A program made the translations under genes and the position numbers. Below the pieces are notes generated by a model. That model saw only the letters and a list, made by a program, of their open reading frames with translations. It was not told the DNA's origin and ran no database searches. Of a DNA stretch of 64,000 bases, positions 36,856 to 46,817 are shown piece after piece. Origin of the DNA: Nissolia schottii (Eukaryota; Streptophyta; Magnoliopsida; Fabales; Fabaceae); NCBI GenBank assembly GCA_003254905.1, contig QANU01098946.1, forward strand, positions 37,985 through 101,984. Reading direction: 5' to 3'. Positions within the stretch are counted from its first letter, which is position 1. Every line of letters starts with the position of its first letter.

Positions 36856-37020
36856 CCTTAATAGTGTACAAAAATGAGGCACAAGGAAGCCCATATTTCA
36901 ACAAAGGCTGCCAACCATCCAGACTCATAATTCTCAATCAAATGGACTTTTAGCCCATACAGAGAGTTCTCATTTAAATGGACATAAGCCCAATCACCAT
37001 TTTTCTTAATCTTTTCATTT
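36856..37020 (+). repeat. Duplicate of the OSB gene promoter segment
   Basis: Matches 43,060-43,228 in order: TGTACAAAAA, AGACTCATAATTCTCAATCA against AGACTCACAATAATTCTCATTCA, TTTTAGCCCATAC, TTAAATGG, AAGCCCAAT, TTCTTAATCTTTTCATTT. AGCCCA (site II type) strings at 36,888, 36,952 and 36,986. It ends exactly where the next element inserted. Confidence 0.75.
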
Positions 37021-37027
37021 AAAAAAT

Positions 37028-37385
37028 AAGTTAAATATGTTTTTAATCCTTCAAAAATTACAAATTTTGTATTTTACCCCTCAAAAATTTTTTGTTAGAA
37101 AATAGTCCATGACAAATTTGTTTGGTACGTTCAGTCCATGCCGTCAAGTTGGGTCATTAACTGTTGATGTGGCAAGCCACATGTCCACACAAAATTGACA
37201 CATGGCATTGCACGTGACTTGTCACGTGACTAAGTTAACTGTCATGTCAGCAGTTAATGACCCAACTTGTTGGCAAGGACTAAATCCTACCAAAAAAATT
37301 TGTCAGGATTATTTCCTAACAAAATTATTGTAGGAGTATAACACAAAATTTGTAATATTTCAGGGACTAAAAACATATTTAACCC
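37028..37385. mobile_element. Mutator-type MITE with perfect 9-bp target duplication
   Basis: Ends AAGTTAAATATGTTTTTAAT and (reverse complement) GGGTTAAATATGTTTTTAGT, inverted arms about 45 bases long including ATTACAAATTTTGT. The 358-bp element is flanked on both sides by TTAAAAAAT (37,019-37,027 and 37,386-37,394). No coding capacity. 9-bp duplications are the hallmark of MULE transposition. Confidence 0.9.
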
Positions 37386-37394
37386 TTAAAAAAT

Positions 37395-37752
37395 TATATG
37401 AGGAGGGATAGAGAATATCGGGCGAAGGATTTAGACTCTTAAAATTAACATATCAACTAGTATGCAATATCTCTAAATTTATCTTTTATTATTATTTTTA
37501 TGTAATTCTAAAGAGTTAATCTTTATTGTTCTTATTAGAAAAAATCAAATAAAAGAATACAATGTATACATAACTTAATAAAAGGAAATTGCAAAAATTA
37601 AGGCTATGTCAAACACCAAATATTAAAACAATTTAATAACCACCCCAAAAATCAGGTATTTATTGTTGCTTCACATTTCTTTATATACTCCCTTGATTAG
37701 CTAAACCATAATGGGTATAATGAGTAATGTTTATATAATCAAATAAGTTTCT
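37395..37752. other. AT-rich spacer
   Basis: Nothing recognised. Confidence 0.5.
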
Positions 37753-37936
37753 GGGGTTGGTCCAAGTGGTAAGCGGCTTGGTATCGCTTAAGCAATGTCC
37801 CGAGTTCGAGATCTTTTGAACGTAGTTATCCCCGCTGGGAGACTCACCCGCCATAGCCAGGTGCGCAACCCAGATCAGCCCGGATTAGTCAAGGCTAAGC
37901 CTTGGATACCGGGTAGGCAACCTAAAAAAAAAAAAA
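37753..37936 (+). mobile_element. tRNA-derived SINE, copy 1
   Basis: Starts GGGGTTGGTCCAAGTGGTAA (pol III A-box) and has GAGTTCGAGATC (B-box) about 45 bases later, then a conserved body (CCCCGCTGGGAGACTCACCC, GGCTAAGCCTTGGATACCGG) and an A13 tail. A second copy lies at 48,942-49,126, inverted. Target duplication is weak (AAGTTTCT / AAGTTCCA). Confidence 0.88.
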
Positions 37937-37939
37937 GTT

Positions 37940-39222
37940 CCATACAGTCAACCTTAATTTCATGGCCTTACCACAACATAAGTTCATTTGGGTCTAGCTA
38001 CTTCTATATCCATCCTAATAAATGTAGATTGGAACTATCCTTTACTTGTAGTGCAAAATGGCTCATTGGATCTCGTCATGTTGCTACAACAACAACTCAT
38101 CTCACCGCTTTGAAGATAGTAGCACAAGTGGAGCAACTATCACCATTGAAGGCGTCAATTGACTCTCTTGCAAACAATTGCAAGAAACGGTTGTATCTAG
38201 ACCGTTAAGATTTTTTTGGGTGGATGGAGGGAGAGTCTATGAAAAAGTGACTTATTTTTTGGGAGGTAGTGGTGTCACTCTCAAGTTTGTGGCAAATATA
38301 GCATGGAAGTGGTGGTGGATGACGTAACTTAGATCACAAGGTTGGGGTGAGGTGTGGTAAAATGAAAATATAATTTTTTTAGGAGTTTAGAACATTGTTT
38401 CAGATATTGAGGAGATGTGAGTTTAGGGTTTGAAGTAGTTGAGAGGGTTGACATAGAGATTGTCGCTTACTTCTAGTCAAATAATTTTTAAAACTAAGCC
38501 AACCCAACAAAAATTCAAGAAAGGCGTGACTCATGTCATCTCACAAGGAAGAATTTTTAACCAATCAATAAAAATGATTTTTTCTTTGGTTGAATGCTTG
38601 AACAAAATTAATCACAATAATAAAAAATACATACACACATATTCTTGCAGACTAAGGACTATTTATTATTGGTCTAATGAATGGTTCATGATATGAGGAT
38701 TGCTTACTAGTTAGAGATCTCCAACTAACATGTAATTCACCTAGGAAAATCACAATGGCTTCTACCTAGGGTTAACTTGCTATTTTGTGATTATGTAATT
38801 ATTATATGCAAATTTAATTTAATATTCTTTTAGTTTAATTTTAACAATTTTTTTAAAAAATAAATAAATTTTTACATATTACTTGAGTTAAGTAATAATT
38901 TTTAATTTTTTGTCACATTTTATTATTCAAAACTAGAGGGGGCAGACACTATGTGCCTACTGGTATGGGAAATTTCTCATGGAGTAGTTTTGATTTTTTT
39001 TTTTTAACGTGATAAACAACATAACCTTCTAAATGGCACTTAGTTGGATGGTAAATTACAAATTGGTGTTTTCATAATAGTGAGAATGACTTATTGAAGT
39101 GAAGTGATTTTTGGGAGAAATAGGCAAATGTGACCAAGGAAAGTTGAAATGCTTCAACAACATTATATAATAGTAAAGATAATATCTTTAAAATCAGTGG
39201 ATATCCGATAGATATGGAGATA
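37940..39222. other. Spacer, nothing recognised
   Basis: A 137-residue frame running through the SINE (37,795-38,208) is not a gene. No other feature identified. Confidence 0.5.
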
Positions 39223-40373
39223 TGTTTAACCGGATTTTTGGTCAATGAGACGTCCAAAATCATAGTTTCGCTTTTTGATCTCGATTCAGAAAACAGAAAA
39301 AATTTCTCTTATGAATTCTCAAGATTTTATCAATAGTGAGAAAGAGAGAATTAAAATAAACAACTTTAATAATATTGCAATATAGAAATGCAAGTACATA
39401 GGCTGGAAATTATATAAACATAAATTGAAAGTGAATTACAGAAATAAAATAAGAAATAAAAGAGATTGAGTGAGGAAAGAAATAGAAGGGATTGAGAATT
39501 TACATATGGGGAAGAAGGAGAATTGGGAATTGAATGTTTGGCGTTCTCTAATGTATCCGTTGGTGTCGCAATGACGAGAGATATGTGGGTGCTTGTCAAG
39601 TGAATCCAATCCCCTTTACTCTATTGCCCAAGGGTCCTATTTATAGAAAATTCTAGTAGTCTTCTAGCCTTGAGTAGTTAATTTTTGCACATAACTTTTC
39701 GTAACCACTTGTAGCCTAACTTTTCGTAACCACTTGTAACCTCTTATAACTTCCATGGTTATTAACTTTCATGTAACCTCTTATAACTTCTTGTAATTGC
39801 ACAGTAATCATTACGTTGAATTTGAATTATATATGTGTGTGTATGTGTGCGCACGCGTGCTTGTGACTACAATAAGTCAACCATGTGCCAATCATATATA
39901 TGCTTTGATTGCAATGGATCAACCATTTGTTAATCAAATATATATATGCTTTGTTGCCAATTTTGGTCGAATGTGTGTATATATACATACACACGCACGC
40001 ACACGACTCATTCATTATTTCAACCATGACACATATATGTCAATGACTTTTAACTATAATTATTGATTTTGGTCGACACCATTGACTTCTTGGTCGACTC
40101 TCAATAGCATATATAAATATAATCGACTTCTTAATGGCATATTCATATATTCAACTCCTATGAATATCAATGTGCTACCACTTTAGAGTGCTACCACTTT
40201 AGAGTGCTACCACTTTGGGTCGCCTATCACAATTCATTGTCGGTCGTCTCTAGGTCATCAATGGGTTGCTTTTATGACTTCTTATTAGTCGCCCCATGGA
40301 CATCATTGGGTGACGTATCACAACTTAGGACCTGGGGACCCTTTCCTTAACTTAACAATTTTTTTGTATAACA
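39223..40373 (-). repeat. 3' LTR of the gag-only element
   Basis: About 1151 bp. Contains a minus-strand TATA box (CTATAAATAGGACCC, about 39,640), (GT)n/(CA)n tracts at about 39,830 and 39,985 that could fold together, and three tandem copies of GTGCTACCACTTTAGA-like sequence at about 40,170-40,215, against one in the other LTR. Confidence 0.88.
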
Positions 40374-40802
40374 AAATGCCCCCCCAAATATTTATCTTTT
40401 GATCAAGAGAAAAAGATAAATATTTAATAGAGTCCAACCATATAGGCACGCTGCTTCCATGCAATTTCACTGAGACTTGCTTCCATATCATAGCCAAATA
40501 ATTTGAATTTTTGGTCGGCACATGTTTCTAATACGGTTGAAGCATATCTTAGCTTATCACATAGCTTCTTCAACATATTCCTTTCCAACCCAAGGCATAG
40601 AAATTATAATAAAAATTAAGATATAAAAAAGAAAAATCTTTTTATGTGGCCGACACTTATATCAACCCCCTACAAAGGCCACGAAAGTCAGGGGTGGCTA
40701 TGAAGCCGACATAAACATTTTTTTCTTAGTGGGTCATTCGACCTCATTTTCATATCCTTCAACTTGTCTTCTTAATTTCTCAGTCTTCAGTTTCTCGATT
40801 TA

Positions 40803-41739
40803 TCAAACCATTTTAGCAATTTGAAGCATATTAAAAAAAATTTGACTGACCAATTTCTTTTGAATAGAGAAGCCAAGACTAAGTATGACTATCTTCACCG
40901 TTCCATATTCTGGTATAGGAGTCAAACACCGCCTCCTCATTTGGTTAATTCGCGTCAAGAAATCATCAATTGACTCATTTGAGTCTTTTTCAATATTACA
41001 AAAATCAGATATATTGATTTTTGTTTCCCTTTTAAAGAACTTTTCATGAAACATTTTTTCTAATTGAACCCAAGAATGGTTGAAGAGTAGAGAACCACGT
41101 AAATGCACTCTTGGTCAATGAACAAGGGGAATATTTCATTTTAAGAAATTCATTGACACTTATTTGACCAATCTCAATAGTGTACCTAACAATATGTTCA
41201 ATACTTAATTCTCCACTATCTCTAGAGAATGTAGTCAAAGATTTTGGTGCCATCCATCCTTCAGGCAATTCAACTTGCTGGATAAATTCAGAAAAAGAAA
41301 TGCCTATTTGAATTTCCAACATTGAACCCAAATCTATTCAAAATTTGTTTGACAACTTGATCGATATTTGTTGCCCCACAATATTATTTTGTTGAACGAT
41401 GGGGTCTTCAACATCTTCTTCCATATTAATAACTTCGACAATTCTATTAACTTACTTAGTTAACACTTCAAGCCTATTATTTGTCGAATCAACAAAATTA
41501 GGCAAAACATGGGTCATTTGTTGTGTTAACAAATCAACCAAATTACGACGCCTTTCTTCCGTTTGTTGTTGAACCATAGCCAATAACTCTTCATTATTTT
41601 TTGAAGAATTTTTGGGCATTTCTAATGACACGTTTTCCCCATTGTTTCTTATCATATTTTGCACATTAAACTGGGGTTGAAAAATCGTTGGAGTTGGCAG
41701 GATGCCATCACCGCGATTTTCATTGTCATTGGCCTGCAA
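40803..41739 (-). pseudogene. Ty3/gypsy-type gag of the gag-only element, broken
   Basis: Three minus-strand frames follow each other: 41739-41452 (MQANDNENRGDG..., a Gln/Asn-rich N part with a Gln-rich helix), 41331-41044 (LPEGWMAPKSLTTFSRDSG, then SAFTWFSTLQPFLGS) and 41108-40803 (SWVQLEKMFHEKFF, SNESIDDFLTRINQMRRRC). Together they cover the Retrotrans_gag domain of plant gypsy elements (the W-F, L-F-F and S-L-x-x-F-L-x-R positions). At least one frameshift and stops separate them. No CCHC knuckle is seen. Gag forms the virus-like particle. Confidence 0.7.
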
Positions 41740-41870
41740 ATGCTCATTAGCATTAGAAGGAAATGTCCAGCCATGGTGTCCACTATGGTACCACTACCAC
41801 TACTTGTTTCTTCTCTCTATATTTTTTTTATCCTCACTATTTTATCCTAGTCCCACTAGGCATGCCAATT

Positions 41871-42960
41871 TGCTTAACCAGATTTTTGGTCAATAGAACA
41901 ACCAAAATCACAGTTTCGCTTCTCGATCTCGATTTAGGGAATATAAATAATTCCTCTTATGAATTCTCAGGATTTTATCAATAGTGAGAAAGAGAGAATT
42001 AAAATAAACAACTTTAATAATAGTGCAACGTCGAAATGCAAGTACATAGGCTGTAAATTATATAAACATAAATTAAAAGTAAATTACAGAAGTAAAAGAA
42101 GAACTAAAAGAGATTGGGTGAGGAAAGAAATAGAAGGGATTGAAAATTTACATATGGAGAAGAAGAAGAAGTGAGAATTGAATGTTTGACGTTCTCTGGT
42201 GTATCCGTTAGTGTCACGATGACGAGAGGATGTGTGGGGTACTTGCCAAGCGAATCCAGTCCCCTTTACTCTATTGCCTAAGGGTCCTATTTATAGAAAA
42301 TCCTAGTAGTCTTCAAGCCTTGATTGATTAATTTCTGCACATAACTTCTCATAACCGCTTGTAACCTCTTGTAACTTCCATGATTATTAACTTTCATGTA
42401 ACCTCTTATAACTTCTTGTAATTGCAAAGTAATCGTCACGTTGAATTTGAATTATATGTGTGTGTGTTTGTGTGTACGCACGCGCGCGCTTGTGATTACA
42501 ATAAGTCCACCATGTGCCAATCATATATATGCTTTGATTGCAATGGGTCTCACCATTTGTTAATCAAATATATATATGCTTTGTTGCCAATTTTGGTCGA
42601 ATGTGTATACACACACACACATTCACATGCCCCATTTATTATTTCAACCATGACACTTATATGTTAATGACTTTTAACTATAATTATTGATTTTGGTCGA
42701 CACCATTAGCTTTTTTGTCAACTCTCAATAGCATATATACATATAATCGACTTCTTAATGGCATATTCATATATTTGACCCCTATGAATATCAATGTGCT
42801 ACCACTTTGGGTTGCCTATCACAATTCATTACCAATCGTTCCAAAGACATCAATGAGTCACTTTTATGACTTTTTATTGGTAGCCTCATGGACATCATTG
42901 GGTGGCGTATCACAATTTGGGACCTGAAAACTCTTTTCTTAACAATTTTTTGGTATAACA
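41871..42960 (-). repeat. 5' LTR of the gag-only element
   Basis: About 1090 bp, collinear with 39223-40373 with scattered substitutions and small indels, so the insertion is not recent. TATA box in the matching place (about 42,290). Sequence just inside it (minus strand AATTGGCATGCC) may be a primer site but matches no tRNA that I can name. Confidence 0.88.
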
Positions 42961-42965
42961 AAATA

Positions 42966-43315
42966 ATGTAAAATTTCCACCCAAAATGAATATTGGGGAC
43001 AGAAAGGATACTACCCAGTCCCAACCCGTCCAATTGGCATCCCTAAATGCAACGGCTCATGACATTAATGTACAAAAAAAAAGGAACGAGAAAGCCGATA
43101 ATTCAACAAGGGGCTGGGCTCAACTCAAGACTCACAATAATTCTCATTCAAATGGGTTTTAGCCCATACATCTTAGAGCTCTTCTCAGTTAAATGGGCTG
43201 AAGCCCAATTTCCATTTTTTCCTTAATCTTTTATTTCAAAACCTGAACGTAACTTCCCTTATCATCATCACTATGCAACTGCAACAGCGAGTGTAGTAAA
43301 CCGAATCAAATCACC
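42966..43315 (+). promoter_or_regulatory. OSB promoter with clustered site II motifs
   Basis: TGGGCT/AGCCCA elements at 43,115, 43,161, 43,194 and 43,202 lie 110-200 bases before the ATG. Such site II clusters are common in plant genes for organelle proteins, which fits the gene. About 160 bp of this region is duplicated at 36,856-37,020. Confidence 0.65.
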
Positions 43316-46300
43316 ATGGTGTTGTTGCAACAAGCAGCACCGTCATCCTCCACCAGCTTGAGGAACCTACTCATAGTTCTCCAAAACCCCAATTCAAGGC
43401 TCAAAACGCAGCGTTTAACCCAATGCGCAGCGAACCCCTTCCCATGCTCGACGAGGAAGAACAAGAAGAACCAATTGAATTCCTTGAAGTGTTCTTCTTC
43501 TTCTTCCTCCTCAACGGAGCAATCGCAATCCCAATTCCACGTGTCGTACCCTAAGCCGTCGGAGATTCCGTGGAAGAAGGAGCTCTGTAACTCCGTCAGC
43601 CTCATCGGCGTCGCCGCCGCCCCCGTCGAGATCAAGCACCTCCCCTCCGGCAAGGCCGTCGCCTGGACCCGCATCTCCGTCAAGAAGAACGCGACGCAAA
43701 CTTCGTGGTACTTTCGATTTTTCCGTAATCCTCGTGTTCGAACTAGAAATTTTGTGGGGTTGGCTAGTGAATTTGTGTTTTGAATGGTCAATTTTCGTTC
43801 AATTTTCTAATCGAAGTAAGAATATGTGGCCATTTTTCCCAATACTAGTAACTTGAAAGTTAAGAATGTGTACTCATATGGAGAAAAAATGCAGGCATGT
43901 TCTTAATTTGGTTTGAAAAGTAGATGAGATGAATATTTTATCTAATACTTTTTTTTTCCCCATATTTGTGTTACTGTTGTGTTATTCCTTGTTGTTTAGA
44001 AGGCTGGTTGTTGCTATCCGAATAATAGCAATAGTAATTAGTTAGTGAGGCATTTCCTAGGGGTATAAATAAGGGACTAGTATCATTGTAATTGAGTAAG
44101 TGAAATGATAATTTGGTGACCATTGGTTCATTTGGAGTCTTCTCTCCTATACTAAAAGGTTGGAGTTATTTTGGGTCCTATTGCTGATGGAACAGTCCCT
44201 ATTGATATAGGGTAACCTTTAGTTTTAGTATTGTGGTGTTATGTGCGACTATCGGCAATGTCTATTTGGTTAGGAATATGATAAAACTGGTTCAGAGAAA
44301 TAGAATTAGAAGATGTGCTTTATTCAATGGATTTTTGGATCAATATGATCCAAGAAAAGAAAAGATGATACACCACACACATTGCAGCACATTGGCTTGT
44401 GAATAACTATGAGGTGATGATGGATGATCACTTGAAAATGGAGATGATATCTCTCTATTTTTGGTTTTGGTATAAGATATCTCTCTATTTTATCGTATTA
44501 ATCTATTACACAATAAAGAGGGTGAGCCTCGGCACAAAAAGAAGGTTGTTGCCTTGTGGCTTGGAGGTCACAAGTTCAAAATTATAGAAACAGACTCTTC
44601 GCTTGCAGGGATAAGGCTGTGTACATCCACTCTTTCCTTACCCCCACCAGATGGGACCCTCATGCAGTGCGCTACCCTTTCTAATCTATAACACAATAAC
44701 CCACCCTTTTCTCACTATGTGTGGTTGGCTACATAAATCAAATGATGTTATTCTATTCTATAGTAAACCATATTTATAGACAAGGCATTTAAATCAAACT
44801 CCATCTTCATTGTTTCGCATAGTTAGTATTGGTTTTCCTCTACTGCTAACTATTGGACTACTCTCCAGTTGCTCTACATTTTACAGGTCTTCTTCTCATA
44901 TGATTAAACCACCAAGGCAAGAAAAGGTAGAATCTTTTCCGGTGGTTTGGTTATGTGAGATGAAGACCTATAGACACCATAGGATAGATTCAACGTTATT
45001 TTGCTTTTCTTTAGTAAGAACCTTTGGGCTACTGCATTGTATTTCTTCTAATGAAATTTTGTTTTGAAGACACTTCAATGTCCATTGATGCGAGAATTTG
45101 ACTTTTGTTTTAATTCCAACCAAATTCCTCATATCATTGTGATTTAAAATGAAGCTATCCTTCTCAAAGTTGCTAGTTTTTTTTTTTCTTTTTCGGACTA
45201 TAGGATTAGCTTGACATTCTGGGATGAGCTGGCGCATGTTGCGTCTCAGCACGTACAGAAAGGCCAGCAAATGTACGTTTCTGGTCGTTTGGTAACTGAT
45301 ACAGTTGAAAGTGATGAAGGGAAGCAGCAAACCTACTACAAGGTTTTGTAATTGCCTATAAATAATTTACTGTTGTTATCTTTGACCCTTCTGCAAGTGT
45401 ATTAATATGTTATGGATCTCCTTCAGGTGGTTGTTCAGCAACTGAATTTCATCGAAAGGAGTCTCTCACCGGTGTCTTTGCAGGATCAAGAGTCTGACTA
45501 CATCATGTCAGGCAAGTCATATTCTACGAGATATATTTAGTACTGACTTTAGCAGGGTTTTGTTTCTTACTAATACTATAGACTTTGGCTATTTTCTACT
45601 ATTATTTCAGGTAAAAAAGTGAGCTATGCCGCAACTAATACCAGTTCAACTAATACTGGTTCTGTGATAGAGTTATGGCAAGCATTCTTTGCTAACCCAG
45701 GGGAGTGGTGGGACAACAGGAAAAACAAGGTAAATTGTTAACTAATCTTGTAAATTTAGAGCAGGTGCATATTTGGTTGTAACGCTATTCCCTTGTGCCA
45801 TTAAGTTATTGTTTCATGTTTTGTGTGCTCCTTAGGTTTGGATTTGCTTCTCCCTGACACATATAGGACATCAACCATACTTTTACCTTAATGATTTCGC
45901 TATTTCACTTTTCTTTTAAAACAAAAGTTTAAGGAGAGGGGAGGTGAGGGGAGGTTTTTCAATTTCAAGGCCAGGGCATTGCACAGGCCATACCGAGAGC
46001 TTGTAGTGGTACTGGTTCAGATATGAAGGATCACCAGCAAGTATTGAACTCAAGACCCTTTAGTTGACACTGTTCAATCCTGTCATTTAAGCCAACCTTC
46101 ATTGGTTTCCCCATATCAAATTAGTTAGCAAAGCTTTATTTCCAAATAATAATAATACTAAATCTGATTGATTTCATAAGCTCTTGGCATTCTTATGTCC
46201 TTACTGTTTTTTGTGCTTTCGACATAGTTTCAGTGCCCCTTGGTATATTTGCCGTTGAGCATGAGGTGTTTTCTTGCATTGAAGCATATACGCGATACCG

Positions 46301-46817
46301 AAGGGGACAATCCCACGATTTTGCAGCTTTGGATTTCATTCAGTCCTGAATTTATTTTAATGGTTCTAGATCAACATCTAAGTAACAATTCAATTACACA
46401 AACCAAAATGATGATGATGACTTCTGATTTATTCAAGTATTATTTTTATTGCATCTTGGCATGGATTAACATGTAGAACTCTCCTCTGAATTCATTTTTA
46501 TAGTCATGTATACTGATGAATGAGATTTTCTTTTCAAGTTGTTTCCTCCGTTTTCTTTTTTTTTTTTTTGTAAAGTCCTTGTGAATTTCTCATGCCTTAT
46601 ATGCTAAAAATATTTTTTGAAACTGCAGAGGAACCCAAAAGCTCCTGATTTTAAGCACAAAGATACAGGAGAAGCTTTGTGGGTTGAAGGCAGATCGAAT
46701 CCACCATGGGTCAAATCCCAACTGGAAATTTTGGATTCGAGGATGGGGTCTCATGCTGGTCACAACTCTAGGATGCCTGTGAATATGGTGACTGCAGACG
46801 AATTGTTTTCTTTCTAA
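43316..46817 (+). CDS. Organellar single-stranded DNA-binding protein (OSB family)
   Basis: Exons 43316-43707, 45204-45342, 45427-45511, 45611-45729 and 46629-46817 give 307 residues. Intron 3 starts with GC (CAG/GCAAGT) and ends in AG; the others are GT-AG. Residues 1 to about 60 are Ser/Arg/Lys-rich without acids until a Ser7 run, a plausible transit peptide. Residues about 85-205 form an SSB-like OB fold (EIPWKKELCNSVSLIG, ISLTFWDELAHVASQHVQKG, MYVSGRL, VVVQQLNFIE). Residues 226-265 are the plant-specific PDF motif (ANPGEWWDNRKNK, RNPKAPDFKHKDTGEALWV). OSB proteins bind single-stranded DNA in mitochondria or plastids and restrain illegitimate recombination of organelle genomes. One PDF copy, as in the shorter members. 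Which organelle is unclear. Confidence 0.93.
44517..44681 (+). mobile_element. Au-like SINE in OSB intron 1, with target duplication
   Basis: A tRNA-related head (GTGAGCCTCGGCACAAA, A-box region; GGTCACAAGTTCAAAATT, B-box) followed by the Au-SINE body GGATAAGGCTGTGTACATCC and a TGCAGTGCGCTACCCTTT end. Flanked by TAATCTATTACACAATAA (44,499-44,516) and TAATCTATAACACAATAA (44,682-44,699), one mismatch in 18. Confidence 0.88.

Larger units (their letters stand above)
39223..42960 (-). mobile_element. Gag-only LTR retrotransposon (TR-GAG type), complete with two LTRs
   Basis: Two similar LTRs, 39223-40373 and 41871-42960, both begin TG and end CA on the plus strand, and enclose only about 1.5 kb. 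A polypurine tract (TTTGGGGGGGCATTT, minus strand) abuts the 3' LTR at 40,374-40,390. The flanks AGATA (39,218-39,222) and AAATA (42,961-42,965) may be a 5-bp target duplication with one change. The inside codes for gag only; protease, reverse transcriptase, RNase H and integrase are absent, so it must have depended on a partner gypsy element. Confidence 0.85.

Noticed and set aside
37753..37830. Possible tRNA gene from A- and B-box-like strings
   Set aside because: No cloverleaf closes, and the body and A-tail identify a SINE with a second copy at 48.9 kb.
37795..38208. 137-residue plus-strand frame
   Set aside because: It runs through the SINE body and into spacer; frame is chance.
43306..43791. 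161-residue minus-strand frame over OSB exon 1
   Set aside because: Shadow of the OSB exon; the plus strand carries the conserved OB fold and splices correctly.
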